Assembly: GCF_000022905.1 (NCBI RefSeq)
Contig: NC_012590.1
Coordinates: 1,550,001 to 1,614,000, forward strand
DNA from: Corynebacterium aurimucosum ATCC 700975
GTDB taxonomy: Bacteria > Actinomycetota > Actinomycetes > Mycobacteriales > Mycobacteriaceae
Length of the DNA stretch: 64,000 nt
Direction: 5' to 3'
Of the stretch, positions 56,544 to 64,000 are shown piece after piece. The translations under genes were made by a program, and so were the position numbers. Positions within the stretch are counted from its first letter, which is position 1. Every line of letters starts with the position of its first letter. The notes beneath the pieces were generated by a model. The model was not told the DNA's origin. It was given only the letters and a program-made list of their open reading frames with translations, and made no database searches.

Positions 56544-57295
56544 AAGTTTTCTCCTTGAGTCTTTTCGGAGCCCTTCGCTTCCTCAACAGCAGCGTTGGCG
56601 CGGCGCACCATCCAAACAGTCAGGATGGTGACGATACCGGTCAGCGGCCAGCCCATGAGGATACGGACGATGCCGAGGGTGGTGGTCTCGTCGGCGTCGT
56701 ACAGCGCGCGCTGCACGATGAACCGGGCGATGAAAACTGCGGCCCACCCCGCTGTTGCCAAGGCATAAGCCCGCCGCGCCTGCGGCACTGTGCGCCAACC
56801 CATGTCATCGCCGTTTAGGCCCTTCCAGACCACGCCCACGAGTGGCCAGCGCGCGATGATAGAGACCACCGCCACGATGAACAGCACGAGCGACATCCAG
56901 ATTCCATAAAGGAAATAGCCCTTGGCATCCCCTGTAAACCAGGCAATAGCGGCGCAGATGGCCACGCCCAACAGACCGGAAACAGCTGGCTGCAGGGTCT
57001 CCTTGCGGGCCAATCGCCACACGCTGATGGCCAATGCCACACCGAGCGCCGCAGCCAGAGCTGGTCCCAGACCCCAAACGTTATTGACCGGGATGAGAAC
57101 CAGCACCGGCAGGGTCGCGGACACGAGCCCAGTCAGGCCTCCCATCTGTTCGAGCAACGATGGTTCCGCCTCGGAATCCGAGACCACGGCCGTTGCCTGC
57201 GGTGACGTATCGGCACTCGGCCCCGCGGTATCTGCGGGGTTGGGGTCGGTGCCGTGCTCAGTGAAATCGTGCTCTTCAGGCGTAGGGGTGGTCAC
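56540..57295 (-). CDS. DUF3159 integral membrane protein
   Basis: 251 residues with a GTG start. A Pro/Thr/Asp-rich cytoplasmic N-terminus of about 45 residues precedes six hydrophobic helices (LVSATLPVLVLIPVNNVWGL, ALGVALAISVWRLA, VSGLLGVAICAAIAWF...). KGYFLYGIWMSLVLFIVAVVSIIARWPLVGVVWKGLNGDD and AYALATAGWAAVFIARFIVQRALY are typical of PF11361. Function unknown. Situated between DUF3710 and trmA-like genes as in mycobacteria. Confidence 0.9.
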   Translation of the reverse strand: MTTPTPEEHDFTEHGTDPNPADTAGPSADTSPQATAVVSDSEAEPSLLEQMGGLTGLVSATLPVLVLIPVNNVWGLGPALAAALGVALAISVWRLARKETLQPAVSGLLGVAICAAIAWFTGDAKGYFLYGIWMSLVLFIVAVVSIIARWPLVGVVWKGLNGDDMGWRTVPQARRAYALATAGWAAVFIARFIVQRALYDADETTTLGIVRILMGWPLTGIVTILTVWMVRRANAAVEEAKGSEKTQGENL

Positions 57296-57350
57296 GTGTA
57301 CTAAGAATCCTTTTCGCTAGTGCCGGGGAGAGAAAACAACGTTTAAAGGT

Positions 57351-58265
57351 TTAGTTCTTCTCGTTGTCTTCGAGATCCCGCAGCTGTTCGCGGGCTTGGG
57401 CCTCCGCGGCGTTCTCGGCGCCCGCGGTAGCTGATGCGGCCTCCGGTGCTGCAGTGTTGTCGGCATCGGCGGCCTGCTGCTGGCGCTGCTTCAGGGCCTG
57501 CTGAACTTGTTCGGCCAGTTGCTGCGGCAGCATAACAGGAAGCGAACTTCCGGCCAGGATAGGCTCCTCACCACGGTAGATGAAGGTGCGGGCGACGACT
57601 TCACGCCCCAGCTTTGCGAGCTCTTCTTCCTTGCCCGCCGGGGCAGCCAGGGTCAATCGGTACATCCACCGCGGCCCCTCCACACCGATGATGCGGATAC
57701 CGCCCTTGTCACTGGAGCCAACAATCTCAGATCCCCAAGGTCCGTCCTCTGGGTGTGCGGCAAAACCATCGGCTTCCAAGCCTTGGACGATATCCTCCGC
57801 AGATTCCGCCCATTGCCCTGGCGTGCGCGGCGCTGCAAAAGCTACGGGGGTCATGCGGCCGTGCGGCGTAAGGATGTGGAGCATGCGCGGGCCGTCTTGG
57901 CCCATCTCCACCTGGACCTGCGAGCCCTTGGGCAGCGGGATGCGCATGGAACCCAGGTCCAGCAAACCAACCGAGAAATCCTCAAAGTTAAACTCAGCAA
58001 TATCGACGTTATCGCCGTCGTAGGGGCCCATTTCCCCGTTGATGGCATCATGCGCCACGGCCTTAAGCCCGGTAACACCATGAAAAACATCGCTGTCTTC
58101 GCGGACTGGGCCAGCGTTGGAATCGGCAGGAGCCGAGGCAGCGGTATCGTCTACGGTCTCTGCTGACTCCGGAACAGCCTCGTCATGACGGACATCCGGG
58201 TTCTTCCCCGCGTCCTCGGTCTTATTCTCGTCCTTCTTCTTTTTGCCAAAGGGCCACATCGCCAT
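57351..58265 (-). CDS. DUF3710 protein
   Basis: 304 residues. The N-terminal WPFGKKKKDENK and an acidic stretch precede the DUF3710 domain: LLDLGSMRIPLPKGSQVQVEM...RMLHILTPHGRMTPVAFAAPRTPGQWAESAEDIVQGLEADG, and GVEGPRWMYRLTLAAPAGKEEELAKLGREVVARTFIYRGEEP. A Gln/Ala-rich coiled-coil-like C-terminus (QVQQALKQRQQQAAD) follows. Function unknown; conserved with dut and DUF3159. Confidence 0.9.
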   Translation of the reverse strand: MAMWPFGKKKKDENKTEDAGKNPDVRHDEAVPESAETVDDTAASAPADSNAGPVREDSDVFHGVTGLKAVAHDAINGEMGPYDGDNVDIAEFNFEDFSVGLLDLGSMRIPLPKGSQVQVEMGQDGPRMLHILTPHGRMTPVAFAAPRTPGQWAESAEDIVQGLEADGFAAHPEDGPWGSEIVGSSDKGGIRIIGVEGPRWMYRLTLAAPAGKEEELAKLGREVVARTFIYRGEEPILAGSSLPVMLPQQLAEQVQQALKQRQQQAADADNTAAPEAASATAGAENAAEAQAREQLRDLEDNEKN

Positions 58266-58311
58266 GGTTAGTGCCTTCCTTAATTCGTGTGTGTTTCCGG
58301 TCTATTCGGGG

Positions 58312-58788
58312 TCAGTTGACGCCAGTGGAGCCGTAACCGCCTTCACCGCGAGCGGTGTCATCGAGTTCCTCAACCTCACGGAAACCCACCAACTCCACGC
58401 GTTGCACAAGTAGCTGGGCAATACGCATTCCCCGCTCAACCTCAAAAGTTTCTACTGGGTCGTGGTTAATAAGGCAGACTTTAATCTCACCGCGGTACTC
58501 CGCATCGATGGTGCCTGGTGTGTTGACCACGGAAATCCCGTGCTTGGCTGCCAGGCCGGAGCGAGGGTGGACCAAGCCGACCGTGCCCATCGGCAGGGCA
58601 AGGGCTATACCCGTGCCGACCAAAGCCCGCTCGCCGGGACGCAAAGTGACATCGTGCGCAGCATAGAGATCCGCACCGGCATCGCCACGATGGGCGCGCT
58701 GCGGCAGCGGAAGCTCCTTATCAAGGCGCTTTACCTGAATCTCACCAAAAGGACTTACCGGATCTACGAGGGGATGTTGCTCATTCAC
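58312..58788 (-). CDS. dut: Deoxyuridine 5'-triphosphate nucleotidohydrolase (dUTPase)
   Basis: 158 residues from GTG 58788. The five trimeric dUTPase motifs are complete: GDAGADLYA (1), [11 protein letters not shown] (2), [16 protein letters not shown] (3), MRIAQLLVQ (4) and [12 protein letters not shown] (5). It removes dUTP, giving dUMP. The start is supported by a -10 element 7 nt upstream, implying a leaderless mRNA. First gene of the dut-DUF3710-DUF3159-trmA-dxs run. Confidence 0.95.
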   Translation of the reverse strand: MNEQHPLVDPVSPFGEIQVKRLDKELPLPQRAHRGDAGADLYAAHDVTLRPGERALVGTGIALALPMGTVGLVHPRSGLAAKHGISVVNTPGTIDAEYRGEIKVCLINHDPVETFEVERGMRIAQLLVQRVELVGFREVEELDDTARGEGGYGSTGVN

Positions 58789-58795
58789 GCGGCCC

Positions 58796-58801
58796 AGCCT
58801 A
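58796..58801 (-). promoter_or_regulatory. -10 element of a probable leaderless promoter (dut)
   Basis: TAGGCT on the minus strand ends 7 nt before the GTG at 58788; no Shine-Dalgarno is seen. Confidence 0.5.
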
Positions 58802-58887
58802 CCTTGCTTCCACCGTGCCCCACCCACGGGCTAGGGCCTAGAGGCTGCGTCTACTCGGCGTGTTGGGTTCTCCCCTTCCCCGACGAC

Positions 58888-58893
58888 TAGACT
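58888..58893 (+). promoter_or_regulatory. -10 element of a probable leaderless promoter (DUF3093 gene)
   Basis: TAGACT ends 8 nt before the ATG at 58902. The only SD-like word (TGAGG) is 2-3 nt from the ATG, too close to act. Confidence 0.6.
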
Positions 58894-58901
58894 CTGAGGC
58901 C

Positions 58902-59429
58902 ATGACTTCGAGTTCTTCGTCTGCTTCCCCCTCGGCGGCTGCCGAATCCCCCGTCATCCTTTACCGCGAGCGCCAGTGGGTGCCGTGGCATTGGTGGTTG
59001 ATGGCGGCCGCCGTTGTGGCGATCTCTACGGCCACGGTTAGCCTCAACCGCGGAATCATGTGGGTCATCATCCCCGCTATTCTGCTCAGCGCCATCGCCG
59101 TGTGGGTTCTCTTAGCCTGGTCCAACACGGTAGTACAGGTGGAACAGGATGCCGACGGCACGCGGTGGCTCACCGTGAAGGATGCGCAGCTGCCACATGA
59201 TGTTGTCTCCCGAAGCACCGCGGTGCCAGCCACCGCGCGCCGCAATGCGTTGGGCCCACAGCTCGATCCCGCTGCATTCCTTGTGACACATGGCTGGGTG
59301 CCAGAACATGTAATGCTTGTCCTCGATGACCCAGAGGACCCGACACCTTATTGGCTGATCGGCTCTAAGAACCCCGCCAAGCTACTTGCTGCCTTCGTTC
59401 CCGAACAGGCCGCTGCTGCCAAGGCTTAA
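58902..59429 (+). CDS. DUF3093 membrane protein
   Basis: 175 residues. Two adjacent membrane helices (HWWLMAAAVVAISTATVSLN and MWVIIPAILLSAIAVWVLLAW) follow VILYRERQWVPWHWW, the hallmark of DUF3093. The soluble part includes DAQLPHDVVSRSTAVPATARRNALGPQLDPAAFLV and PTPYWLIGSKNPAKLLAAF. Function unknown; divergent from dut, convergent with DUF4193. Confidence 0.92.
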   Translation: MTSSSSSASPSAAAESPVILYRERQWVPWHWWLMAAAVVAISTATVSLNRGIMWVIIPAILLSAIAVWVLLAWSNTVVQVEQDADGTRWLTVKDAQLPHDVVSRSTAVPATARRNALGPQLDPAAFLVTHGWVPEHVMLVLDDPEDPTPYWLIGSKNPAKLLAAFVPEQAAAAKA

Positions 59430-59497
59430 AACGCCGCGTGCAGAATCGGGGAGCTCATTAGCTCATTAGATCAGCTAATTGGCTGAACCCCTATGAG

Positions 59498-59788
59498 CTA
59501 AGCGCAGTCCATGCAGACGGGCTGCCCGTCTTCTTCATGGTCCAGGCGCTTATTGGACTGCACCAAGTAGCACACGGAACAGGTGAACTCGTTGTCCTTG
59601 CGCGGCACGACAGTGACGTTGAGTTCCTCGCCCGTCAGGTCTACTGACGGCGGCTCAAATGCCTCGACGATTTCGCCATCGTCATCCATGCCGTTGTTGT
59701 CATTTTCAGCCGCCTTCAGGCCCTCGAGGGAGTCAGCCTCGAGCTCATCTTCAGCGCGGCGACGCGGTGCGTCATAATCGGTGGCCAT
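59498..59788 (-). CDS. DUF4193 zinc-ribbon-like protein
   Basis: 96 residues. The acidic N-terminus MATDYDAPRRRAEDELEADSLEGLKA and the C-terminal EFTCSVCYLVQSNKRLDHEEDGQPVCMDCA with two CxxC pairs define DUF4193. A zinc-bound ribbon is likely. In mycobacteria it is Rv2699c, near dut. Function unknown. Confidence 0.93.
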   Translation of the reverse strand: MATDYDAPRRRAEDELEADSLEGLKAAENDNNGMDDDGEIVEAFEPPSVDLTGEELNVTVVPRKDNEFTCSVCYLVQSNKRLDHEEDGQPVCMDCA

Positions 59789-60120
59789 AATGCTTGCCTC
59801 TGTGAGTCAGATAGATAGGTACGTGTATTTATCGACGGCATCCTAAACCACACAGGCCCGCCTGTCACACTCGCCCCGCCGTGGGGGCACCATACAGCTC
59901 ACCCTATTACCCCCTCCACTCCTGCTTTCATAGTTGTGAGCTGGTGGTTTGCGCCTTTTACATCGGGGAAGATTTTTCTGGGTAAAGCTCCTCACACCCC
60001 GCTTACTATGCATTGAGGAACGATGCATCAGACGATAAAAATCGGAGCGACTCCCCCCGCCTTCGGCGCAAATGCTGAAGTATCTCCACATCATCGGGCG
60101 GCTAAACATAGACTGTCAGT
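59789..60120. other. Gene-free region between DUF4193 and ppgK
   Basis: 332 bp. An 88-codon open frame on the minus strand (59843-60109) has no recognisable protein character. The region would contain the DUF4193 promoter on its left and the leaderless ppgK promoter on its right. An inositol monophosphatase gene (suhB), found here in related genomes, is not present. Confidence 0.5.
60109..60114 (+). promoter_or_regulatory. -10 element of a probable leaderless promoter (ppgK)
   Basis: TAGACT, the same hexamer as before the DUF3093 gene, ends 6 nt before the ATG at 60121; no Shine-Dalgarno. Confidence 0.6.
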
Positions 60121-60918
60121 ATGACCGCGCAAGAATCACAGCAGCAGGACACGAATCCGAGCCCCCAACACCATGGCCATGCCTTCGGCATCGATGTTGG
60201 AGGCTCCGGCATCAAGGGTGCCGTAGTAGACCTCGCGACAGGAGAATTCGTCGGCGACCGCCTCAAGATCGCCACGCCACAGCCTGCCACCCCCGACGCC
60301 GTGGCCACGGTAATCGCCCAGATCGTCGCTGAGAAGAACTGGGACGGCCCTGTCGGAATCACTATGCCTGCGGTGGTCAAAGAACAGATTATTCGCAGCG
60401 CAGCGAATATTGATAAGTCCTGGATCGGGGTCGACGCGCAGGATTTGCTGGGCAAGTACCTCGATGCGCCTTTTACTGTGCTTAACGACGCCGACGCGGC
60501 CGGCCTCGCCGAGGTGGCCTACGGCGATGACGTCGCGCGCTCCGGCCCTGTCATCTTCCTTACCCTGGGCACCGGCATCGGCTCTGCCTTCCTGTTAGAT
60601 GGCCAGCTCTTCCCCAATACAGAGATCGGCCACCTCATCGTCGGAGAAAAGGAGGCAGAGCACCAAGCCTCGTCCGCAGTCAAGGATCGTGAGGGGCTGA
60701 AGACTAAGCAGTGGGCAAAGCGCGTCAACCGAGTACTCCACGAATACGAGGCTCTTTTTAATCCCTCAGCTTTTGTCATCGGCGGCGGAATCTCTCGGAA
60801 GTTTGACAAGTGGGGCGAGCACTTGAGCATCGAAACTCCGGTCGTTGCAGCTCAGCTCCGCAATCGCGCGGGCATCGTCGGGGCCGCAATGGCAGCGAAG
60901 GAAGGCATTCGCCCATAA
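60121..60918 (+). CDS. ppgK: Polyphosphate glucokinase (ROK family)
   Basis: 265 residues. It phosphorylates glucose using polyphosphate or ATP. The phosphate-binding loop [34 protein letters not shown] with the catalytic Asp, [38 protein letters not shown] and [18 protein letters not shown] match PpgK. It sits just upstream of sigA as in other members of the order. Confidence 0.95.
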   Translation: MTAQESQQQDTNPSPQHHGHAFGIDVGGSGIKGAVVDLATGEFVGDRLKIATPQPATPDAVATVIAQIVAEKNWDGPVGITMPAVVKEQIIRSAANIDKSWIGVDAQDLLGKYLDAPFTVLNDADAAGLAEVAYGDDVARSGPVIFLTLGTGIGSAFLLDGQLFPNTEIGHLIVGEKEAEHQASSAVKDREGLKTKQWAKRVNRVLHEYEALFNPSAFVIGGGISRKFDKWGEHLSIETPVVAAQLRNRAGIVGAAMAAKEGIRP

Positions 60919-60978
60919 ACCGAGCAAACCCTATCTTCCCCAGTTGACCCCAGTCACCGCCTGGTGAGAAAAATGATC

Positions 60979-60984
60979 TATACT
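60979..60984 (+). promoter_or_regulatory. -10 element of the sigA promoter
   Basis: TATACT is a near-consensus -10. It implies a leader of about 130 nt before the sigA GTG. TTGACC at 60944-60949 is too far (29 bp) to be its -35. Confidence 0.5.
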
Positions 60985-61014
60985 GGGCTGTCGATTATCG
61001 AATATCCAGCGGCG

Positions 61015-61082
61015 CGCCTCCCCTGCTCATTACGGAGGCGGGCTAGCATCGGGGACTAGTCGCGATAAACTTGCGCGTCCCC
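61015..61082 (+). promoter_or_regulatory. Structured sigA mRNA leader (two hairpins)
   Basis: CGCCTCC/GGAGGCG (61015-61021 with 61034-61040) and GGGGAC/GTCCCC (61051-61056 with 61077-61082) can fold in the 5' leader. Their role is not known. Confidence 0.45.
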
Positions 61083-61119
61083 ATAGTTTCCACTCAAAGA
61101 GCAAGTCGAAAGGGCGTAC

Positions 61120-62577
<1,458 letters not shown>

Positions 62578-62593
62578 GCAAACTGGAGAAATT

Positions 62594-62632
62594 AAAGCGG
62601 CGAGGAGGTTTAACCCTCCTCGCCGCTTTTTC
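62594..62632 (+). terminator. Strong intrinsic terminator of sigA
   Basis: AAAGCGGCGAGGAGG (62594-62608) and CCTCCTCGCCGCTTT (62615-62629) form a perfect 15-bp stem with a 6-nt loop, and T residues follow. It may also act on the convergent dhaM transcript. Confidence 0.9.
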
Positions 62633-62666
62633 ATTGCCCTATGCAGCCGACAGACCCATGGGCTTT

Positions 62667-63377
62667 CTAGCCTTCGATCCCCAGCTCAATGGCTGTGGCG
62701 ATCCGATCGATAACGTCTTTATCGGAAACATCTCCGCTGATCGTCACCGAAGCGCCCTGGGATACCCCGAGAGACATCAGCATCATTGCGGAATCTGCCT
62801 CTGCCGACTCTCCGTGACAGGAGAGGGTGACATCCCCTGCTGCTTCCGCAGCCAACTCTGCAATCCTTGACGCCGGACGGGCATGCAGACCCGCCTCATC
62901 GGCCACAGTCACTGTCAGTGAGTACCCGCCAGCGTTTGTGTCTAGGTCATCCTCTTCTGCAGACGCCGTGGCTGAGGGCTGCTTCGGAAGGAAGACCTCG
63001 ATGGCGCGTTCCGCGGCTTTGACCACGGCGGCAAGTCCATCGCCCTGTTGTGCGGCGGTGGCTGCTGCAATAGTAGCTTCGACCAAGGGGGCATCAACGA
63101 ACTTCACCGTGTCTTCGTCGAGGAACTCGAGAACGGACTCAACGGTCATCGTGGCCGAGCCTAAATCGGTGAGGACGACCACGCTAAGGCCTTGGCCACG
63201 TGCGTGGCTGATAGCCCCTTCGACGAGGTCAAAGGAGGTTCCGATGCCGCCCTCCTCCACACCACCGGCAGGAAGGATGGTCACGTCGGGAGCCATCTGA
63301 GCAGCAAGCTCAGTCAGTCCTTCAACGAGCTTTGCCGAATGTGATACGAGAACGAGTCCAACGCGGGGCTGTGCCAT
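62667..63377 (-). CDS. dhaM: PTS-dependent dihydroxyacetone kinase phosphotransferase subunit DhaM (EIIA-HPr)
   Basis: 236 residues. An N-terminal EIIA-mannose-like domain (VGLVLVSHSAKLVEGLTELAAQM, active-site His in SHS) is followed by a linker and a C-terminal HPr domain (LTVTVADEAGLHARPASRIAELAAEA with the phospho-His). It rephosphorylates ADP bound to DhaL using PEP-derived phosphate. It lies 3 nt after dhaL. Confidence 0.93.
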   Translation of the reverse strand: MAQPRVGLVLVSHSAKLVEGLTELAAQMAPDVTILPAGGVEEGGIGTSFDLVEGAISHARGQGLSVVVLTDLGSATMTVESVLEFLDEDTVKFVDAPLVEATIAAATAAQQGDGLAAVVKAAERAIEVFLPKQPSATASAEEDDLDTNAGGYSLTVTVADEAGLHARPASRIAELAAEAAGDVTLSCHGESAEADSAMMLMSLGVSQGASVTISGDVSDKDVIDRIATAIELGIEG

Positions 63378-63380
63378 ATT

Positions 63381-64000
63381 CTATGCTTCCTCCTTGAGGG
63401 TTTCGGTGGCGTCGGCAGCCGCAGCGATGAAAAGAGCCGAGGATGTAGCACCCGGATCCTTGTGCCCAGCAGAACGCTCCCCTAGGTAGGAAGCGCGGCC
63501 CTTCGTGGCCACCATCGGGATAGTCGCCTCCGCGCCTGCTGCGGCGGCGTCGGCAGCTGCGCGCAGCACCTCAGCGGGACTCTTCGCGGCATCTGCCGCA
63601 CCGCGAGCGGCCCGTGCGGCCGGCGCCCAGGCATCGACCATTGTCTTCTCCCCTTCAGCTGCCTTACCGCGGACGGTGATTCCCTCAAGTGCGGCTTCAA
63701 TGAGAGCGGCCGTCGTGGGCGCATCGATCTCTCCAGGGCCTGCGGCTTTAGCCGCGCGTAGGAAAGCGGTTCCCAGCAATGGACCAGAGGCGCCACCAAC
63801 GGTGGACATGAGTGTCTTCGCCGTCAGCTTCAACACATCAGCAACATGAGAAGCCTCCGGGGAGATATCCGAATCCACTTTCTCCACGACGGCTCGGAAA
63901 CCGCGGTCGACGTTTTCGCCATGGTCGCTATCTCCGATGGCGCGGTCAAGCTCGATGAGTTCTTCGCGGTGTTCGTGGGCCGCTGCGGCGCAGTTTTTCA
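63381..64000 (-). CDS. dhaL: Dihydroxyacetone kinase ADP-binding subunit DhaL, 5' end cut by window edge
   Basis: The open frame continues past a GTG at 63887 to the edge, reading AHEHREELIELDRAIGDSDHGENVDRGFRAVVEKVD, the DhaL nucleotide-binding start (GDxDHG motif, whose Asps bind Mg-ADP). MSTVGGASGPLLGTAFLRAAKAAG and SYLGERSAGHKDPGATSS are further family blocks. The true start and probably dhaK are beyond the window. Confidence 0.93.
   Translation of the reverse strand, partial: KNCAAAAHEHREELIELDRAIGDSDHGENVDRGFRAVVEKVDSDISPEASHVADVLKLTAKTLMSTVGGASGPLLGTAFLRAAKAAGPGEIDAPTTAALIEAALEGITVRGKAAEGEKTMVDAWAPAARAARGAADAAKSPAEVLRAAADAAAAGAEATIPMVATKGRASYLGERSAGHKDPGATSSALFIAAAADATETLKEEA

Noticed and set aside
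59843..60109. Small minus-strand open frame between DUF4193 and ppgK
   Set aside because: No Shine-Dalgarno or leaderless promoter, Arg/Cys-rich composition typical of non-coding frames, and it would overlap the ppgK promoter.

Overview
The window is a stretch of chromosome from a Corynebacterium (Actinobacteria, Mycobacteriales). The sequence is GC-rich. Its gene orders are those of the corynebacterial/mycobacterial core genome: ruvCAB-yajC-secDF-apt-rel; thrS-HIT-pgsA-acyltransferase-pimA; and aftC-msrB / hemQ / DUF3000-rnd / dxs-trmA-DUF3159-DUF3710-dut / DUF3093 / DUF4193 / ppgK-sigA. The species is not fixed by the sequence. Most of the window is ordinary housekeeping DNA. There is no prophage, CRISPR array, defence island or secondary-metabolite cluster.

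Layout. 1-4.1 kb (minus): rarA (cut by the window edge), a kinase-fold protein, aspS. 4.3-11.3 kb (plus): a YpfJ-type metallopeptidase, a PiT phosphate permease, a HEPN-like/CBS protein with a frameshifted 3' end, a luciferase-like monooxygenase with its flavin reductase, sdaA. 11.3-13.7 kb (minus): hisS, a metallo-hydrolase, tpx. 13.8-15.7 kb (plus): a membrane-anchored cyclophilin and two paralogous small secreted proteins. 15.8-18.5 kb (minus): a YetF-like protein and a secreted 5'-nucleotidase. 18.7-29.1 kb (minus): rel-apt-lipoprotein-secF-secD-yajC-ruvB-ruvA-ruvC. 29.2-34.8 kb: a nitroreductase interrupted by an amber codon, a YebC protein, acyl-CoA thioesterase, a DUF3817 protein, a GT87 glycosyltransferase, and a 1.3-kb IS3-family element inserted in the last codons of the GT87 gene. 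34.8-40.7 kb (minus): phosphatidylinositol mannoside biosynthesis (pgsA, acyltransferase, pimA) with HIT and thrS. 40.8-45.7 kb (minus): a copper/iron secretion cluster (CopC, PCuAC, DyP peroxidase) and a VWA-domain membrane protein. 45.9-47.0 kb: seven tRNA genes. 47.2-64 kb: a TDT-family transporter, RibD-like reductase, aftC, msrB, hemQ, DUF3000, RNase D, dxs to dut, DUF3093, DUF4193, ppgK, sigA, and the dhaM/dhaL end of a PTS-dependent dihydroxyacetone kinase operon.

Themes. Envelope biogenesis is prominent: Sec accessory proteins, PI/PIM lipids, an arabinan-type GT87 enzyme and several secreted or anchored proteins. Seven genes have a TAnnnT -10 element 6-8 nt upstream of the start codon and no Shine-Dalgarno, which points to leaderless mRNAs. 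Three lesions were found by reading alternative frames: a -1 frameshift in a G-run in the HEPN/CBS gene, an amber codon in the nitroreductase, and a +1 shift in the IS3 orfB. The IS insertion can be undone on paper. It has a 3-bp target duplication (AAG), and joining the flanks restores a different six-residue C-terminus for the GT87 protein.

I did not find a clear undescribed multi-gene system. The best candidates for new biology are the HEPN-CBS fusion, the tandem small secreted proteins sharing an SPKEIRxWIxVF motif, the LemA-like protein in the PIM operon, the Met/His-tailed PCuAC protein, and the 20-bp perfect palindrome between thrS and the HIT gene.
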